Below, piece after piece: positions 1 through 14,400 of a stretch of DNA of 64,000 bases. Location: positions 20,762,740 through 20,826,739 of the forward strand of contig NC_135561.1 in assembly GCF_964340395.1 (NCBI RefSeq). Direction: 5' to 3'. Position numbers and translations under genes: made by a program. The notes beneath the pieces were generated by a model. It had not been told where the DNA came from and did no database searches. It worked only from the letters and a program-made list of their open reading frames with translations. How positions within the stretch are numbered: the first letter of the stretch is position 1; each line of letters begins with the position of its first letter. Origin of the DNA: Glandiceps talaboti. Its lineage: Eukaryota > Hemichordata > Enteropneusta > Spengelidae.

Positions 1-3000
1 ATAGTGATAAAAATTACATATGAAGTAACAACATAAAGTATAAAGTAGTAATAAAAGGTACATACGAAGTAACTGCATAAAGTATAAAATAGTGATAAAA
101 GGTACATATGAAGTAACAACATAAAGTATAAAATAGTGATAAAAGGTACATACGAAGTAACTGCATAAAGTATAAAATAGTAATGAAGTGACAACATAAA
201 GTATAAAGTAGTGATAAAAGGTACATATGAAGTAACAACATAAAGTATAAAATAGTGATAAAAGGTACATATGAAGTGACAACATAAAGTATAAAATAGT
301 AATAAAAGGTACATATGAAGTAACAACATAAAGTATAAAATAGTAATAAAAGGTACATATGAAGTGACAACATAAAGTATAAAATAGTGATAAAAGGTAC
401 ATATGAAGTAACAACATAAAGTATAAAGTAGTAATAAAAGGTACATATGAAGTGACAACATAAAGTATAAAATAGTAATAAAAGGTACATATGAAGTGAC
501 AACATAAAGTATAAAATAGTAATAAAAGGTACATATGAAGTGACAACATAAAATAGTGATAAAAGGTACATATGAAGTGACAACATAAAGTATAAAATAG
601 TGATAAAAGGTACATATGAAGTGACAACATAAAGTATAAAATAGTAATAAAAGGTACATATGAAGTGACAACATAAAGTATAAAGTAGTAATAAAAGGTA
701 CATATGAAGTGACAACATAAAGTATAAAATAGTAATAAAAGGTACATATGAAGTGACAACATAAAGTATAAAATAGTAATAAAAGGTACATATGAAGTGA
801 CAACATAAAATAGTAATAAAAGGTACATACGAAGTAACAACATAAAGTATAAAATAGTAATAAAAGGTACATATGAAGTGACAACATAAAATAGTAATAA
901 AAGGTACATATGAAGTAACAACATAAAGTATAAAATAGTGATAAAAGGTACATATGAAGTGACAACATAAAGTATAAAATAGTAATAAAAGGTACATATG
1001 AAGTGACAACATAAAGTATAAAATAGTAATAAAAGGTACATATGAAGTGACAACATAAAGTATAAAATAGTAATAAAAGGTACATATGAAGTGACAACAT
1101 AAAGTATAAAGTAGTAATAAAAGGTACATATGAAGTGACAACATAAAGTATAAAATAGTAATAAAAGGTACATATGAAGTGACAACATAAAGTATAAAAT
1201 AGTAATAAAAGGTACATATGAAGTGACAACATAAAATAGTAATAAAAGGTACATACGAAGTAACAACATAAAGTATAAAATAGTAATAAAAGGTACATAT
1301 GAAGTGACAACATAAAATAGTAATAAAAGGTACATATGAAGTAACAACATAAAGTATAAAATAGTAATAAAAGGTACATATGAAGTAACAACATAAAGTA
1401 TAAAATAGTAATAAAAGGTACATATGAAGTGACAACATAAAGTATAAAGTAGTAATAAAAGGTACATATGAAGTGACAACATAAAGTATAAAATAGTAAT
1501 AAAAGGTACATATGAAGTGACAACATAAAGTATAAAGTAGTAATAAAAGGTACATATGAAGTGACAACATAAAGTATAAAATAGTAATAAAAGGTACATA
1601 TGAAGTAACAACATAAAGTATAAAATAGTAATAAAAGGTACATATGAAGTGACAACATAAAGTATAAAGTAGTGATAAAAGGTACATATGAAGTAACAAC
1701 ATAAAGTATAAAATAGTAATAAAAGGTACATATGAAGTGACAACATAAAGTATAAAGTAGTGATAAAAGGTACATATGAAGTAACAACATAAAGTATAAA
1801 ATAGTGATAAAAGGTACATATGAAGTAACAACATAAAGTATAAAGTAGTGATAAAAGGTACATATGAAGTGACAACATAAAGTATAAAATAGTAATAAAA
1901 GGTACATATGAAGTAACAACATAAAGTATAAAATAGTAATAAAAGGTACATATGAAGTGACAACATAAAGTATAAAATAGTAATAAAAGGTACATATGAA
2001 GTAACAACATAAAGTATAAAATAGTGATAAAAGGTACATATGAAGTAACAACATAAAGTATAAAATAGTAATAAAAGGTACATATGAAGTAACAACATAA
2101 AGTATAAAATAGTGATAAAAGGTACATATGAAGTAACAACATAAAGTATAAAATAGTAATAAAAGGTACATATGAAGTGACAACATAAAGTATAAAGTAG
2201 TAATAAAAGGTACATATGAAGTGACAACATAAAGTATAAAGTAGTAATAAAAGGTACATATGAAGTAACAACATAAAGTATAAAATAGTGATAAAAGGTA
2301 CATATGAAGTGACAACATAAAGTATAAAGTAGTAATAAAAGGTACATATGAAGTGACAACATAAAGTATAAAGTAGTGATAAAAGGTACATATGAAGTGA
2401 CAACATAAAGTATAAAATAGTAATAAAAGGTACATATGAAGTAACAACATAAAGTATAAAATAGTGATAAAAGGTACATATGAAGTAACAACATAAAGTA
2501 TAAAATAGTAATAAAAGGTACATACGAAGTAACAACATAAAGTATAAAATAGTAATAAAAGGTACATATGAAGTAACAACATAAAGTATAAAATAGTGAT
2601 AAAAGGTACATATGAAGTGACAACATAAAGTATAAAAGTGATAAAAGGTACATATGAAGTAACTGCATAAAGTATAAAATAGTGATAAAATTACATATGA
2701 AGTAACAACATAAAGTATAAAATAGTAATAAAAGGTACATATGAAGTGACAACATAAAGTATAAAATAGTAATAAAAGGTACATACGAAGTAACAACATA
2801 AAGTATAAAATAGTGATAAAAGGTACATATGAAGTAACAACATAAAGTATAAAGTAGTAATAAAAGGTACATACGAAGTGACTGCATAAAGTATAAAATA
2901 GTGATAAAATTACATATGAAGTAACAACATAAAGTATAAAATAGTAATAAAAGGTACATATGAAGTGACAACATAAAGTATAAAGTAGTGATAAAAGGTA

Positions 3001-6000
3001 CATATGAAGTAACAACATAAAGTATAAAATAGTGATAAAAGGTACATATGAAGTAACAACATAAAGTATAAAATAGTAATAAAAGGTACATATGAAGTAA
3101 CAACATAAAGTATAAAATAGTGATAAAAGTTACATTTGAAGTAACAACATAAAGTATAAAATAGTGATAAAAATTACATATGAAGTAACAACATAAAGTA
3201 TAAAATAGTAATAAAAGGTACATATGAAGTGACAACATAAAGTATAAAGTAGTAATAAAAGGTACATATGAAGTGACAACATAAAGTATAAAATAGTAAT
3301 AAAAGGTACATATGAAGTGACAACATAAAGTATAAAATAGTAATAAAAGGTACATATGAAGTAACAACATAAAGTATAAAATAGTGATAAAAGGTACATA
3401 TGAAGTAACAACATAAAGTATAAAATAGTAATAAAAGGTACATACGAAGTAACAACATAAAGTATAAAGTAGTAATAAAAGGTACATATGAAGTAACAAC
3501 ATAAAGTATAAAGTAGTAATAAAAGGTACATACGAAGTAACTGCATAAAGTATAAAATAGTGATAAAAGGTACATATGAAGTGACAACATAAAGTATAAA
3601 ATAGTAATAAAAGGTACATATGAAGTGACAACATAAAGTATAAAATAGTAATAAAAGGTACATATGAAGTGACAACATAAAGTATAAAATAGTAATAAAA
3701 GGTACGTATGAAGTGACAACATAAAGTATAAAATAGTAATAAAAGGTACATATGAAGTAACAACATAAAGTATAAAGTAGTGATAAAAGGTACATACGAA
3801 GTAACAACATAAAGTATAAAAGTGATAAAAGGTACATACGAAGTAACAACATAAAGTATAAAATAGTGATAAAATTACATATGAAGTAACAACATAAAGT
3901 ATAAAATAGTAATAAAAGGTACATACGAAGTAACAACATAAAGTATAAAATAGTAATAAAAGGTACATATGAAGTGACAACATAAAGTATAAAGTAGTAA
4001 TAAAAATTACATATGAAGTAACAACATAAAGTATAAAATAGTGATAAAAGGTACATACGAAGTAACAACATAAAGTATAAAATAGTGATAAAAGGTACAT
4101 ATGAAGTAACAACATAAAGTATAAAATAGTAATAAAAGGTACATACGAAGTAACAACATAAAGTATAAAATAGTAATAAAAGGTACATATGAAGTAACAA
4201 CATAAAGTATAAAATAGTGATAAAAGGTACATATGAAGTGACAACATAAAGTATAAAAGTGATAAAAGGTACATATGAAGTAACTGCATAAAGTATAAAA
4301 TAGTGATAAAATTACATATGAAGTAACAACATAAAGTATAAAATAGTGATAAAAGGTACATATGAAGTAACAACATAAAGTATAAAATAGTAATAAAAGG
4401 TACATACGAAGTAACAACATAAAGTATAAAGTAGTAATAAAAGGTACATATGAAGTAACAACATAAAGTATAAAGTAGTAATAAAAGGTACATACGAAGT
4501 AACTGCATAAAGTATAAAATAGTGATAAAAGGTACATATGAAGTGACAACATAAAGTATAAAATAGTAATAAAAGGTACATATGAAGTGACAACATAAAG
4601 TATAAAATAGTAATAAAAGGTACATATGAAGTGACAACATAAAGTATAAAATAGTAATAAAAGGTACATATGAAGTGACAACATAAAGTATAAAATAGTA
4701 ATAAAAGGTACATATGAAGTAACAACATAAAGTATAAAGTAGTGATAAAAGGTACATACGAAGTAACAACATAAAGTATAAAAGTGATAAAAGGTACATA
4801 CGAAGTAACAACATAAAGTATAAAATAGTGATAAAATTACATATGAAGTAACAACATAAAGTATAAAATAGTAATAAAAGGTACATACGAAGTAACAACA
4901 TAAAGTATAAAATAGTAATAAAAGGTACATATGAAGTGACAACATAAAGTATAAAGTAGTAATAAAAATTACATATGAAGTAACAACATAAAGTATAAAA
5001 TAGTGATAAAAGGTACATACGAAGTAACAACATAAAGTATAAAATAGTAATAAAAGGTACATATGAAGTAACAACATAAAGTATAAAATAGTGATAAAAG
5101 GTACATACGAAGTAACAACATAAAGTATAAAATAGTAATAAAAGGTACATATGAAGTAACAACATAAAGTATAAAATAGTAATAAAAGGTACATACGAAG
5201 TAACTGCATAAAGTATAAAATAGTGATAAAATTACATATGAAGTAACAACATAAAGTATAAAATAGTAATAAAAGGTACATATGAAGTGACAACATAAAG
5301 TATAAAGTAGTGATAAAAGGTACATACGAAGTAACTGCATAAAGTATAAAATAGTGATAAAATTACATATGAAGTAACAACATAAAGTATAAAATAGTAA
5401 TAAAAGGTACATATGAAGTGACAACATAAAGTATAAAATAGTAATAAAAGGTACATATGAAGTGACAACATAAAGTATAAAATAGTAATAAAAGGTACAT
5501 ATGAAGTGACAACATAAAGTATAAAGTAGTGATAAAAGGTACATATGAAGTAACAACATAAAGTATAAAATAGTGATAAAAGGTACATATGAAGTGACAA
5601 CATAAAGTATAAAATAGTGATAAAAATTACATATGAAGTAACAACATAAAGTATAAAGTAGTGATAAAAGGTACATATGAAGTAACAACATAAAGTATAA
5701 AATAGTGATAAAAGGTACATATGAAGTAACAACATAAAGTATAAAATAGTAATAAAAGGTACATATGAAGTAACAACATAAAGTATAAAATAGTGATAAA
5801 AGGTACATATGAAGTAACAACATAAAGTATAAAATAGTGATAAAAATTACATATGAAGTAACAACATAAAGTATAAAATAGTGATAAAAGGTACATATGA
5901 AGTAACAACATAAAGTATAAAATAGTGATAAAAGGTACATATGAAGTAACAACATAAAGTATAAAATAGTGATAAAAATTACATATGAAGTAACAACATA

Positions 6001-8696
6001 AAGTATAAAATAGTGATAAAAGGTACATACGAAGTAACAACATAAAGTATAAAATAGTGATAAAAAAGGTACATACGAAGTAACAACATAAAGTATAAAA
6101 TAGTAATAAAAATTACATATGAAGTAACAACATAAAGTATAAAGTAGTGATAAAAGGTACATATGAAGTAACAACATAAAGTATAAAATAGTGATAAAAG
6201 GTACATATGAAGTGACAACATAAAGTATAAAATAGTGATAAAAATTACATATGAAGTAACAACATAAAGTATAAAGTAGTGATAAAAGGTACATATGAAG
6301 TAACAACATAAAGTATAAAATAGTGATAAAAGGTACATATGAAGTAACAACATAAAGTATAAAATAGTAATAAAAGGTACATATGAAGTAACAACATAAA
6401 GTATAAAATAGTGATAAAAGGTACATATGAAGTAACAACATAAAGTATAAAATAGTGATAAAAATTACATATGAAGTAACAACATAAAGTATAAAATAGT
6501 GATAAAAGGTACATATGAAGTAACAACATAAAGTATAAAATAGTGATAAAAGGTACATATGAAGTAACAACATAAAGTATAAAATAGTAATAAAAGGTAC
6601 ATATGAAGTGACAACATAAAATAGTAATAAAAGGTACATACGAAGTAACAACATAAAGTATAAAATAGTAATAAAGGGTACATATGAAGTGACAACATAA
6701 AGTATAAAATAGTAATAAAAGGTACATATGAAGTGACAACATAAAATAGTAATAAAAGGTACATATGAAGTGACAACATAAAGTATAAAGTAGTGATAAA
6801 AGGTACATACGAAGTAACTGCATAAAGTATAAAATAGTAATAAAAGGTACATATGAAGTAACTGCATAAAGTATAAAATAGTAATAAAGGTACATATGAA
6901 GTGACAACATAAAGTATAAAGTAGTGATAAAAGGTACATATGAAGTAACAACATAAAGTATAAAATAGTGATAAAAATTACATATGAAGTAACAACATAA
7001 AGTATAAAATAGTGATAAAAGGTACATATGAAGTAACAACATAAAGTATAAAATAGTAATAAAAGGTACATATGAAGTAACAACATAAAATAGTAATAAA
7101 AGGTACATACGAAGTAACAACATAAAGTATAAAGTAGTAATAAAAGGTACATATGAAGTGACAACATAAAGTATAAAGTAGTGATAAAAGGTACATATGA
7201 AGTGACAACATAAAGTATAAAGTAGTAATAAAAGGTACATATGAAGTGACAACATAAAGTATAAAATAGTAATAAAAGGTACATATGAAGTAACAATATA
7301 AAGTATAAAATAGTGATAAAAGGTACATATGAAGTGACAACATAAAGTATAAAATAGTAATAAAAGGTACATATGAAGTAACAACATAAAGTATAAAATA
7401 GTGATAAAAGGTACATATGAAGTAACAACATAAAGTATAAAATAGTGATAAAAGGTACATATGAAGTGACAACATAAAGTATAAAGTAGTAATAAAAGGT
7501 ACATATGAAGTAACAACATAAAATAGTAATAAAAGGTACATATGAAGTAACAACATAAAGTATAAAATAGTGATAAAAGGTACATATGAAGTAACAACAT
7601 AAAGTATAAAATAGTAATAAAAGGTACATACGAAGTAACAACATAAAGTATAAAATAGTGATAAAAGGTACATATGAAGTAACAACATAAAGTATAAAAT
7701 AGTAATAAAAGGTACATACGAAGTAACAACATAAAGTATAAAATAGTAATAAAAGGTACATACGAAGTAACTGCATAAAGTATAAAATAGTGATAAAAGG
7801 TACATATGAAGTGACAACATAAAGTATAAAGTAGTAATAAAAGGTACATATGAAGTGACAACATAAAATAGTGATAAAAGGTACATACGAAGTAACTGCA
7901 TAAAGTATAAAATAGTGATAAAAGGTACATATGAAGTAACAACATAAAGTATAAAGTAGTAATAAAAGGTACATATGAAGTGACAACATAAAATAGTGAT
8001 AAAAGGTACATACGAAGTAACAACATAAAGTATAAAATAGTAATAAAGGTACATATGAAGTGACAACATAAAATAGTAATAAAAGGTACATATGAAGTGA
8101 CAACATAAAGTATAAAATAGTGATAAAAGGTACATACGAAGTAACAACATAAAGTATAATAGTAATAAAAGGTACATATGAAGTGACAACATAAAGTATA
8201 AAGTAGTAATAAAAGGTACATATGAAGTAACAACATAAAGTATAAAATAGTAATAAAAGGTACATATGAAGTGACAACATAAAGTATAAAATAGTAATAA
8301 AAGGTACATATGAAGTGACAACATAAAGTATAAAATAGTAATAAAAGGTACATATGAAGTAACAACATAAAGTATAAAATAGTGATAAAAGGTACATATG
8401 AAGTAACAACATAAAGTATAAAATAGTAATAAAAGGTACATATGAAGTAACAACATAAAGTATAAAGTAGTGATAAAAGGTACATACGAAGTAACAACAT
8501 AAAGTATAATAGTAATAAAAGGTACATATGAAGTGACAACATAAAGTATAAAGTAGTGATAAAAGGTACATATGAAGTAACAACATAAAGTATAAAATAG
8601 TAATAAAAGGTACATATGAAGTAACAACATAAAGTATAAAATAGTAATAAAAGGTACATATGAAGTGACAACATAAAGTATAAAATAGTGATAAAA
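1..8696. repeat. 44-bp satellite array, about 200 copies
   Basis: The unit runs roughly AAAAGGTACATATGAAGTRA, then CAACATAAAGTATAAAATAG, then TRAT, and recurs every 44 bp from the first base to about 8696. The plus strand is about 70% purine with A far above T (25 A and 10 T in one unit). Most variation sits at a few two-state sites: gtaac/gtgac, tatg/tacg, caac/ctgc, aaaa/aagt and agta/agtg. Shorter units also occur; a 37-bp form lacks gtataaa and others lack atagt or part of ggtac. The unit has no stop codon on the minus strand in any frame, so long minus frames of up to about 1280 codons arise from the repeat alone. The array continues off the left edge. Confidence 0.98.
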
Positions 8697-10560
8697 GTAG
8701 ATGATACACATGAAAGATAATAGAAGCAATATAATAAAGATAAACCATAATAATGTTGAGCTGTAAATGTTGACTCTGAGGTGTAAATCTTGGTACAAGT
8801 ATGTAAATGGAACAATGCAATGAGGAATTTGGTAAGGCATAAGGTATGTGACTGGTTGCTGGAAGATAGATAATGCAAAGCTAATAAGAATCCAGCAACG
8901 CCCCCCCCCCCCTCCCAGCCCATCCCCTCTGAAATAGTTCATAGATCAGGGCCGTAGCCTGACCAAATTGCCAAGGGGGGCAGAACTTTGTCTTGGTGCA
9001 ATCTTGCATTTAAAATTTAGAAAAGTGCTAATTTACATAAATTTGCATGCAATTTATATAATATCTATTTGAGCATACGCAATTTAATATCATATGTAAG
9101 GTCAGAAAAAAATGCTGGTCAACGGGTAACCTAACAATTTACGGTTAAACAGATTGTAGTTCCTCTCTTCTCAAAAGATGTTAAGCCCCGCCAAATGAAT
9201 CTCAAGCATTATTTTAGCCACCCCTTCTGTCACCTACACTACAGTGGAGATATAAAATCATATGGTACAATGATGCATTGGAAGGAGACAACTCCAAAGG
9301 TGAAAACAAATTGAAAATAGGAGGCCATTTAGAAGCATAAAATATCAAACCATAGACATAATAAAATACCAGAATTGAAACAATTATGCTATGCATTACA
9401 TATTATTTGGAAGTGTATTTTGTTGTGGCAAAGCTGAAAGATATTATGCGGAAGTGCACATGGTAAATTACTTCTCCTGAAGTTTAATTTGGTTCCGAAA
9501 AATCCCGAATAAAGAGCAAAACATTTCAAGACTTGACTTTTGATGGCCCAATGGTCGTAAACTTTTGTTCAATTCTTGTTAGTGAACATTGGATATTTAA
9601 TCTCAATTCATGCTTGTATGCAACATCAGAGCCAAGTAAACCACTGTATAAGATATTATATTATTTGGAATAGACTCAAATGTATATTGTTACATGTACT
9701 ATTCAGAAAATAGAAGAAATATCCTTAATTTTGAAAAAAAATGCGAAACCCGCATGAGGATAATATTGCCCATCACCAGAAAAAAATATATGGGTAGGTT
9801 GAACAGCTTTTTCATTTTTTCTGGCCTAATGTCGTATCTTTCAAAGTAGTTACCGAAAAGATGTCACATTCAAAGTAAACAAAAATGGATGGTGCTTACT
9901 CAAATAAGTAAAACAACAAAATAATCATTTCTTTACCCAACTCCCAAAACTGTTATGGAAAACGTCGAACACAATTATTGAAAGAAATATCTTCAAATAG
10001 TGGATCTTAAACTGCAGGCATACCTACTTTAATAGTTTTTCAGGGCCACCAAATATTCCAAAAAGAGATCTGCCGTTTTATCAGTATGAAATGTTTTAAT
10101 ATAAGGAGCGAGATGTAAATGAGATCGAGCGCATCTTCGGAGTCACTGCATGCAGCATAAGCAGGCGACCTCACGTCTTTGTTTTTGAGTTTCACACGCT
10201 CACATTATTGTGACTTGCTATCTTCAAATGAAGGAGACTTTCAAGACTCACGGAAAATGCACAGTCTAGTGCATGTGCGCACTTTTTTTGTACTTTCCTG
10301 CACAAAGAATTTTAAATTTGCTGCAGAAAGTTACAATTTTTAACTTGACACATTTTTATTCAGAGTTAAGCCAGGGTACAATAGCGATATAAAATACATA
10401 TTAGCCAGGAGTCAGCAGTGTACATTCACTTTAGTGAACTCAGTATCCATTTAAATCGCGCATGCTAGGAATCATCACGTAAATAATGATTTTAATAGCA
10501 TTGCTATGTATTCAAAAAGTAGCTTTCTTTCTTTCTTTTTTTTCCAAAATCTCATGGGGG
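8697..10560. other. non-coding stretch after the satellite
   Basis: No convincing exon was seen on either strand. A C-run lies at 8901-8913. The sequence CAGGGCCGTAGCC at 8947 resembles a hAT-type terminal sequence, but no matching opposite end was found. The signal-peptide exon of the LDLa-Frizzled gene could lie here or left of the window; I could not find it. Confidence 0.5.
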
Positions 10561-11045
10561 GGGGGGGGGGGGCAGCTGGAAGAAAGGTCATTAATATAGA
10601 GAAGGAAAAGTATGGGGCCGAGAATTTACCCCTGAGGTACTCCATGGCTATATGAACCAACCCTGACAAACTGTTTTCTGTTAGACAGGTAACTCTTAAA
10701 CCAGCTATGTAGAGTTTATCTAAGAGTATCTTAATTGTGATCAATGGTATCAATCGCCTTTGACAAGTCAAGATTGATTCCTAATACCACATCCTCTTCA
10801 TCAGTTTTCTGTAGAATTTCTTCAAGGATGTTTATCAATGCCAATTTAGTACTGTACGTTTTTCTAAAACCATATTGATGGGGTAAATCAAGGAATATTT
10901 GTCAAGGAAAGATTAATTAGCTGTCTATACACAATGTTTTCAAAAACTTTGCTGAGTTGTGGAAGGAGTGAAATGGGTCGATAATTATTATATGGGGACC
11001 CATGGGCGTTACCCTGGCAATTGTAAGTGCACCAGGAAAAATGCT
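10555..11045 (-). pseudogene. degenerate non-LTR retrotransposon reverse-transcriptase fragment
   Basis: Read on the minus strand in shifting frames, the translation carries the usual LINE reverse-transcriptase blocks in order. These are ARVTP, then NNYRPISLLPQLSKVFENIV, then YGFRKTYST, then LDLSKAIDT (motif A, with its catalytic aspartate), then SWFKSYLSNRKQF, then SHGVPQG, then LGPILFLLYINDL. Frameshifts and in-frame stops separate the blocks. No endonuclease domain and no downstream YADD motif was found, so this is a dead internal fragment of a Jockey/CR1-like element. It ends about 25 bp before the acceptor of the first LDLa exon, antisense to that gene. Confidence 0.85.
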
Positions 11046-11069
11046 GAATGAAACATTTTTTTCTTTCAG

Positions 11070-11222
11070 TAGGAAATGAATGCCCTGATAAGTCATTCCA
11101 GTGTGATATTTATACATGCATCGACCACATCAATGTTTGTGATTTCATCGATGATTGTGACAATGGGAAGGATGAAATGAATTGTTTTGCATCCTACAGT
11201 AGCTACTCATCTTACGAATACT
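11070..11222 (+). CDS. exon: LDL-receptor class A module 1
   Basis: The acceptor TTTCTTTCAG is followed by an exon starting with the last two bases of a Val codon, then [11 protein letters not shown]. Six cysteines (NEC, FQC, YTC, NVC, DDC, MNC) and the calcium-cage signature [13 protein letters not shown] are complete. A Ser/Tyr-rich linker ([11 protein letters not shown]) follows. The donor is GTAAGT, phase 1 to phase 1, 153 bp. The polypyrimidine tract lies directly beside the LINE fragment. Confidence 0.9.
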
Positions 11223-11403
11223 GTAAGTATTCAATGTTCCTTCTGCATGCACATATATGAAATACTGTATTAGCTAGTGTTTGCATCATAACTCAAATTA
11301 GTTTAAGACTTCTTTTCTCGCAATTGTTCAATTTTATTATAAGGCTATCATGTTGTTTTTTAGCACAACTGAACTTAGGTTCGGTAGTGCTATAGGCGTG
11401 AAA

Positions 11404-11442
<39 letters not shown>

Positions 11443-14400
11443 CAACTTAAAATCAAAAACCGCTGTACTGATTATCATATTTGGCAGGTACAATACCTTA
11501 GGTATCTAGTAGGGAAATTGTTCAAATCAAAATTATCTTACAACGGGTGTGTGATTTTGGTAAAAAATGTGGTTTTTGGTAAAAAAAACTTGAACTCAAA
11601 AACTACTGGGCAGATCATCCTGAAATTTGGTAGGAACATTCTTAGGGGTCTTTTAGAATTCTTCATGACATGATGATCCCATCAGTAATTTGCAAATTAG
11701 GTCTGTAAATGTGGTCAAAAATCTACAATTTGAAACCCTTTGAGCAGCTGCAGCTTAGGCTGAAATTTGGTAGGAACATTGTTAGGAGTGTTTAGATTAA
11801 GAATTGTTCATGACATGATGATTCCATCAGTGATCAGCAAATTAAGTCTGAAAATATGTCTGTTTGGTCAAAAATCTATAATTCCATAATTACTGAACAG
11901 ATTGAGCTGACATTTAATGCCAATGCATCAAGGGATGAGTAGATGAAGGTGAATTCACAACATGATGATCCCATATGAAATATGCAGATCAGGTCTAAAA
12001 ATAGATCAATTTTGGTCCAAAACTTATATCTCTAAATTGCATAGTGAATAGGTTGTAACTTTGTGGGGTCATGTTTCTGGGGTGTTAGTCTGCAGTTATT
12101 GTTCAAAACATATTGACAGAACTGGCTCTAGCACCATGACCACGAACTTACAGCAACAGTGAAATACTGATGCATATTACAAAGATAACAACAGGGATGG
12201 GTAGGTAAATGAATAAAGATTTTAAAAATGTATGCAAATATACCTAGTAACAAGACCATGCCCATAGCAACAACCAATTTATGAAGTATATTGTAAAGAA
12301 ATAATAAACATTAATGTACAAGGATATAAACATCCAAAAATGTATCCAAATATGCTTAACACCAGGACCACACCCATAGCAACAAACACATGATGATGCC
12401 AATTGCAAAGATAACAACTGGAATTAATGTGGGGCCAGTGAATAAACATTCAAAAAATGCATATATGCCTAGCAATAAGACTACACCAAATGATGGTGTC
12501 TATCACCAAGATAACAACAGGGATGGCTAGGCAAGTGGATAAATATGCAAATGTGAAGGCTAATATGACTAGCAACAAGACTATGCCATAGCAATAGTCA
12601 AATGATAGCATATATTGGTATTACAGCAGGGCTGGATAGGCAACCACACACACACACACACACACAAACACACACAAAATGTAAAGTTGTGCTTCAATGC
12701 CAGGTGCTATATTTATGTGTATTTTCTAATGTAAACATTTAACCACATTTAAACACAGTCATGTATAAAGTTGAACTGTTACCAGCCAAATTGCTTACTT
12801 CAAATACAACTACACAGCAATTTATTTTTTTAAAAAGGAAAGTGCAATTACAAAGCAGTTTGTCATTACAAATAGTCTTAATTGTCTAAATCTATGCTCA
12901 TTGTTTACCCTCTTTTTTTTATTGCTTGCAGCATTTTGTGATTTAGAAAATGACTTTATCTGCCTAGATCGAGCTTGCTTACCAATGGAATGGGTATGTG
13001 ATGGAATGTTTGATTGCCTGGACAGTTCGGACGAAATGAATTGTGGTAAGCTACATGTAGATGGCATATAATAGCTAGAACTTCTAATTGTCAGTGCTAA
13101 TTAAGGTATTACTATGGAAACCAAGCTTACATCATACTTTCAATGATAGATATAAACCAAAACTGCTGTTGTAGCATGTGGTAGATTACGAAAGTGGGTG
13201 TTTCTGTTGCCTTGATATGTTGTGCAGATAATCACCCTTCAGTGAAGATAATGTAAACAGTCTAAATGTACACTACAAGATCATGGATGTCATCAGAAAA
13301 ACCACACTGCTGTGAGCAAAATTAAAACAATACAATTTATATCAACATGTCGCAACAGTAATTTTAGTTTGTGTATTACAGTGGAGGAGCTGCTACGCTA
13401 GATGGTTTGTGTCTATCTTAGCTAGCCAAAAGCATGATGTCATCTGCATTTATGTCAGTAGGACACAGGCTTATTATGCACATTTTTTTGAATGGCATAA
13501 ATATACAAATGGGAGTATATAAACACATGTACAGTTATGCCATTGCCATTGTTGTGCACAACCAACTTGAAAGGGAGTTCACCAGGTAATTTCCCATGAT
13601 ATAGCTTCAGTAGATTATTAAAGGAATCTTTATGTTGAATTTTTCAAAATATTTGATATAATATTCATTCTTATATGTTTTTTTTTATACCCAGGAGTGT
13701 TTGTTGAAGTGATAGTATGCATCTTAGAATGCATGACTATATTTATTTGCAGTGGATAATGTACATGTAGTAGATTTGCTCGTGTAGCTAATTTGCATAT
13801 TTGAAACTTGGTCATAATAGTTAGTCTTGCAGCTAGACGTTCAGGCTTTGTTTCGATACTATAGGCAAACGAAGTTCGCAGTGAGGGCTTGCCCGAACAG
13901 TCTAGCAGATGTCATTTTCAGACCGGACATTCCATTGAGATTAGTGGGTTGGGCCATGTATGCATATATATCTCTGCATGCAGGTGTTGACAAACACATT
14001 TACATCATTTTTATGTCTTATCAGTTTATGCTAATTGTGTTTGATGAGTGTGTAGACGTTGTCATTCACACATTTTAGTTATCGTATTGGTGGTTATTTT
14101 TACAAGCCCCTCCTTAACATGAATATGCATGAAAAATAAGCTATTGTCCTCTGTTTGTGCTTGTCGCTAATACGGTTCTCTGATTGGCAGTTATTTATAT
14201 CCCGATGACATTTGCTCTACCTTGGATGTTCCATCCTCGATAGCGATGCTCGGTCGTGTGTCGTATTCTATCGGAAGAACATCCAAGGTCTAGCAGATAG
14301 ACTACATAATAGTTAGCTACTATATGAACTACAGATTAGAAAAAGTCCATTTTGTAGTTAACTGTATTGAATTAGATGCTGGAATAGTCAAGCTTGTGTA

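Noticed and set aside
14-8942. Very long minus-strand open frames (up to about 1280 codons) over the left third
   Set aside because: They are the 44-bp satellite read in a strand without stops. All three frames are open and the period is the repeat itself.
8947-8990. Complete hAT element beginning CAGGGCCGTAGCC
   Set aside because: Only one candidate end was found. No inverted partner or target duplication could be located downstream.
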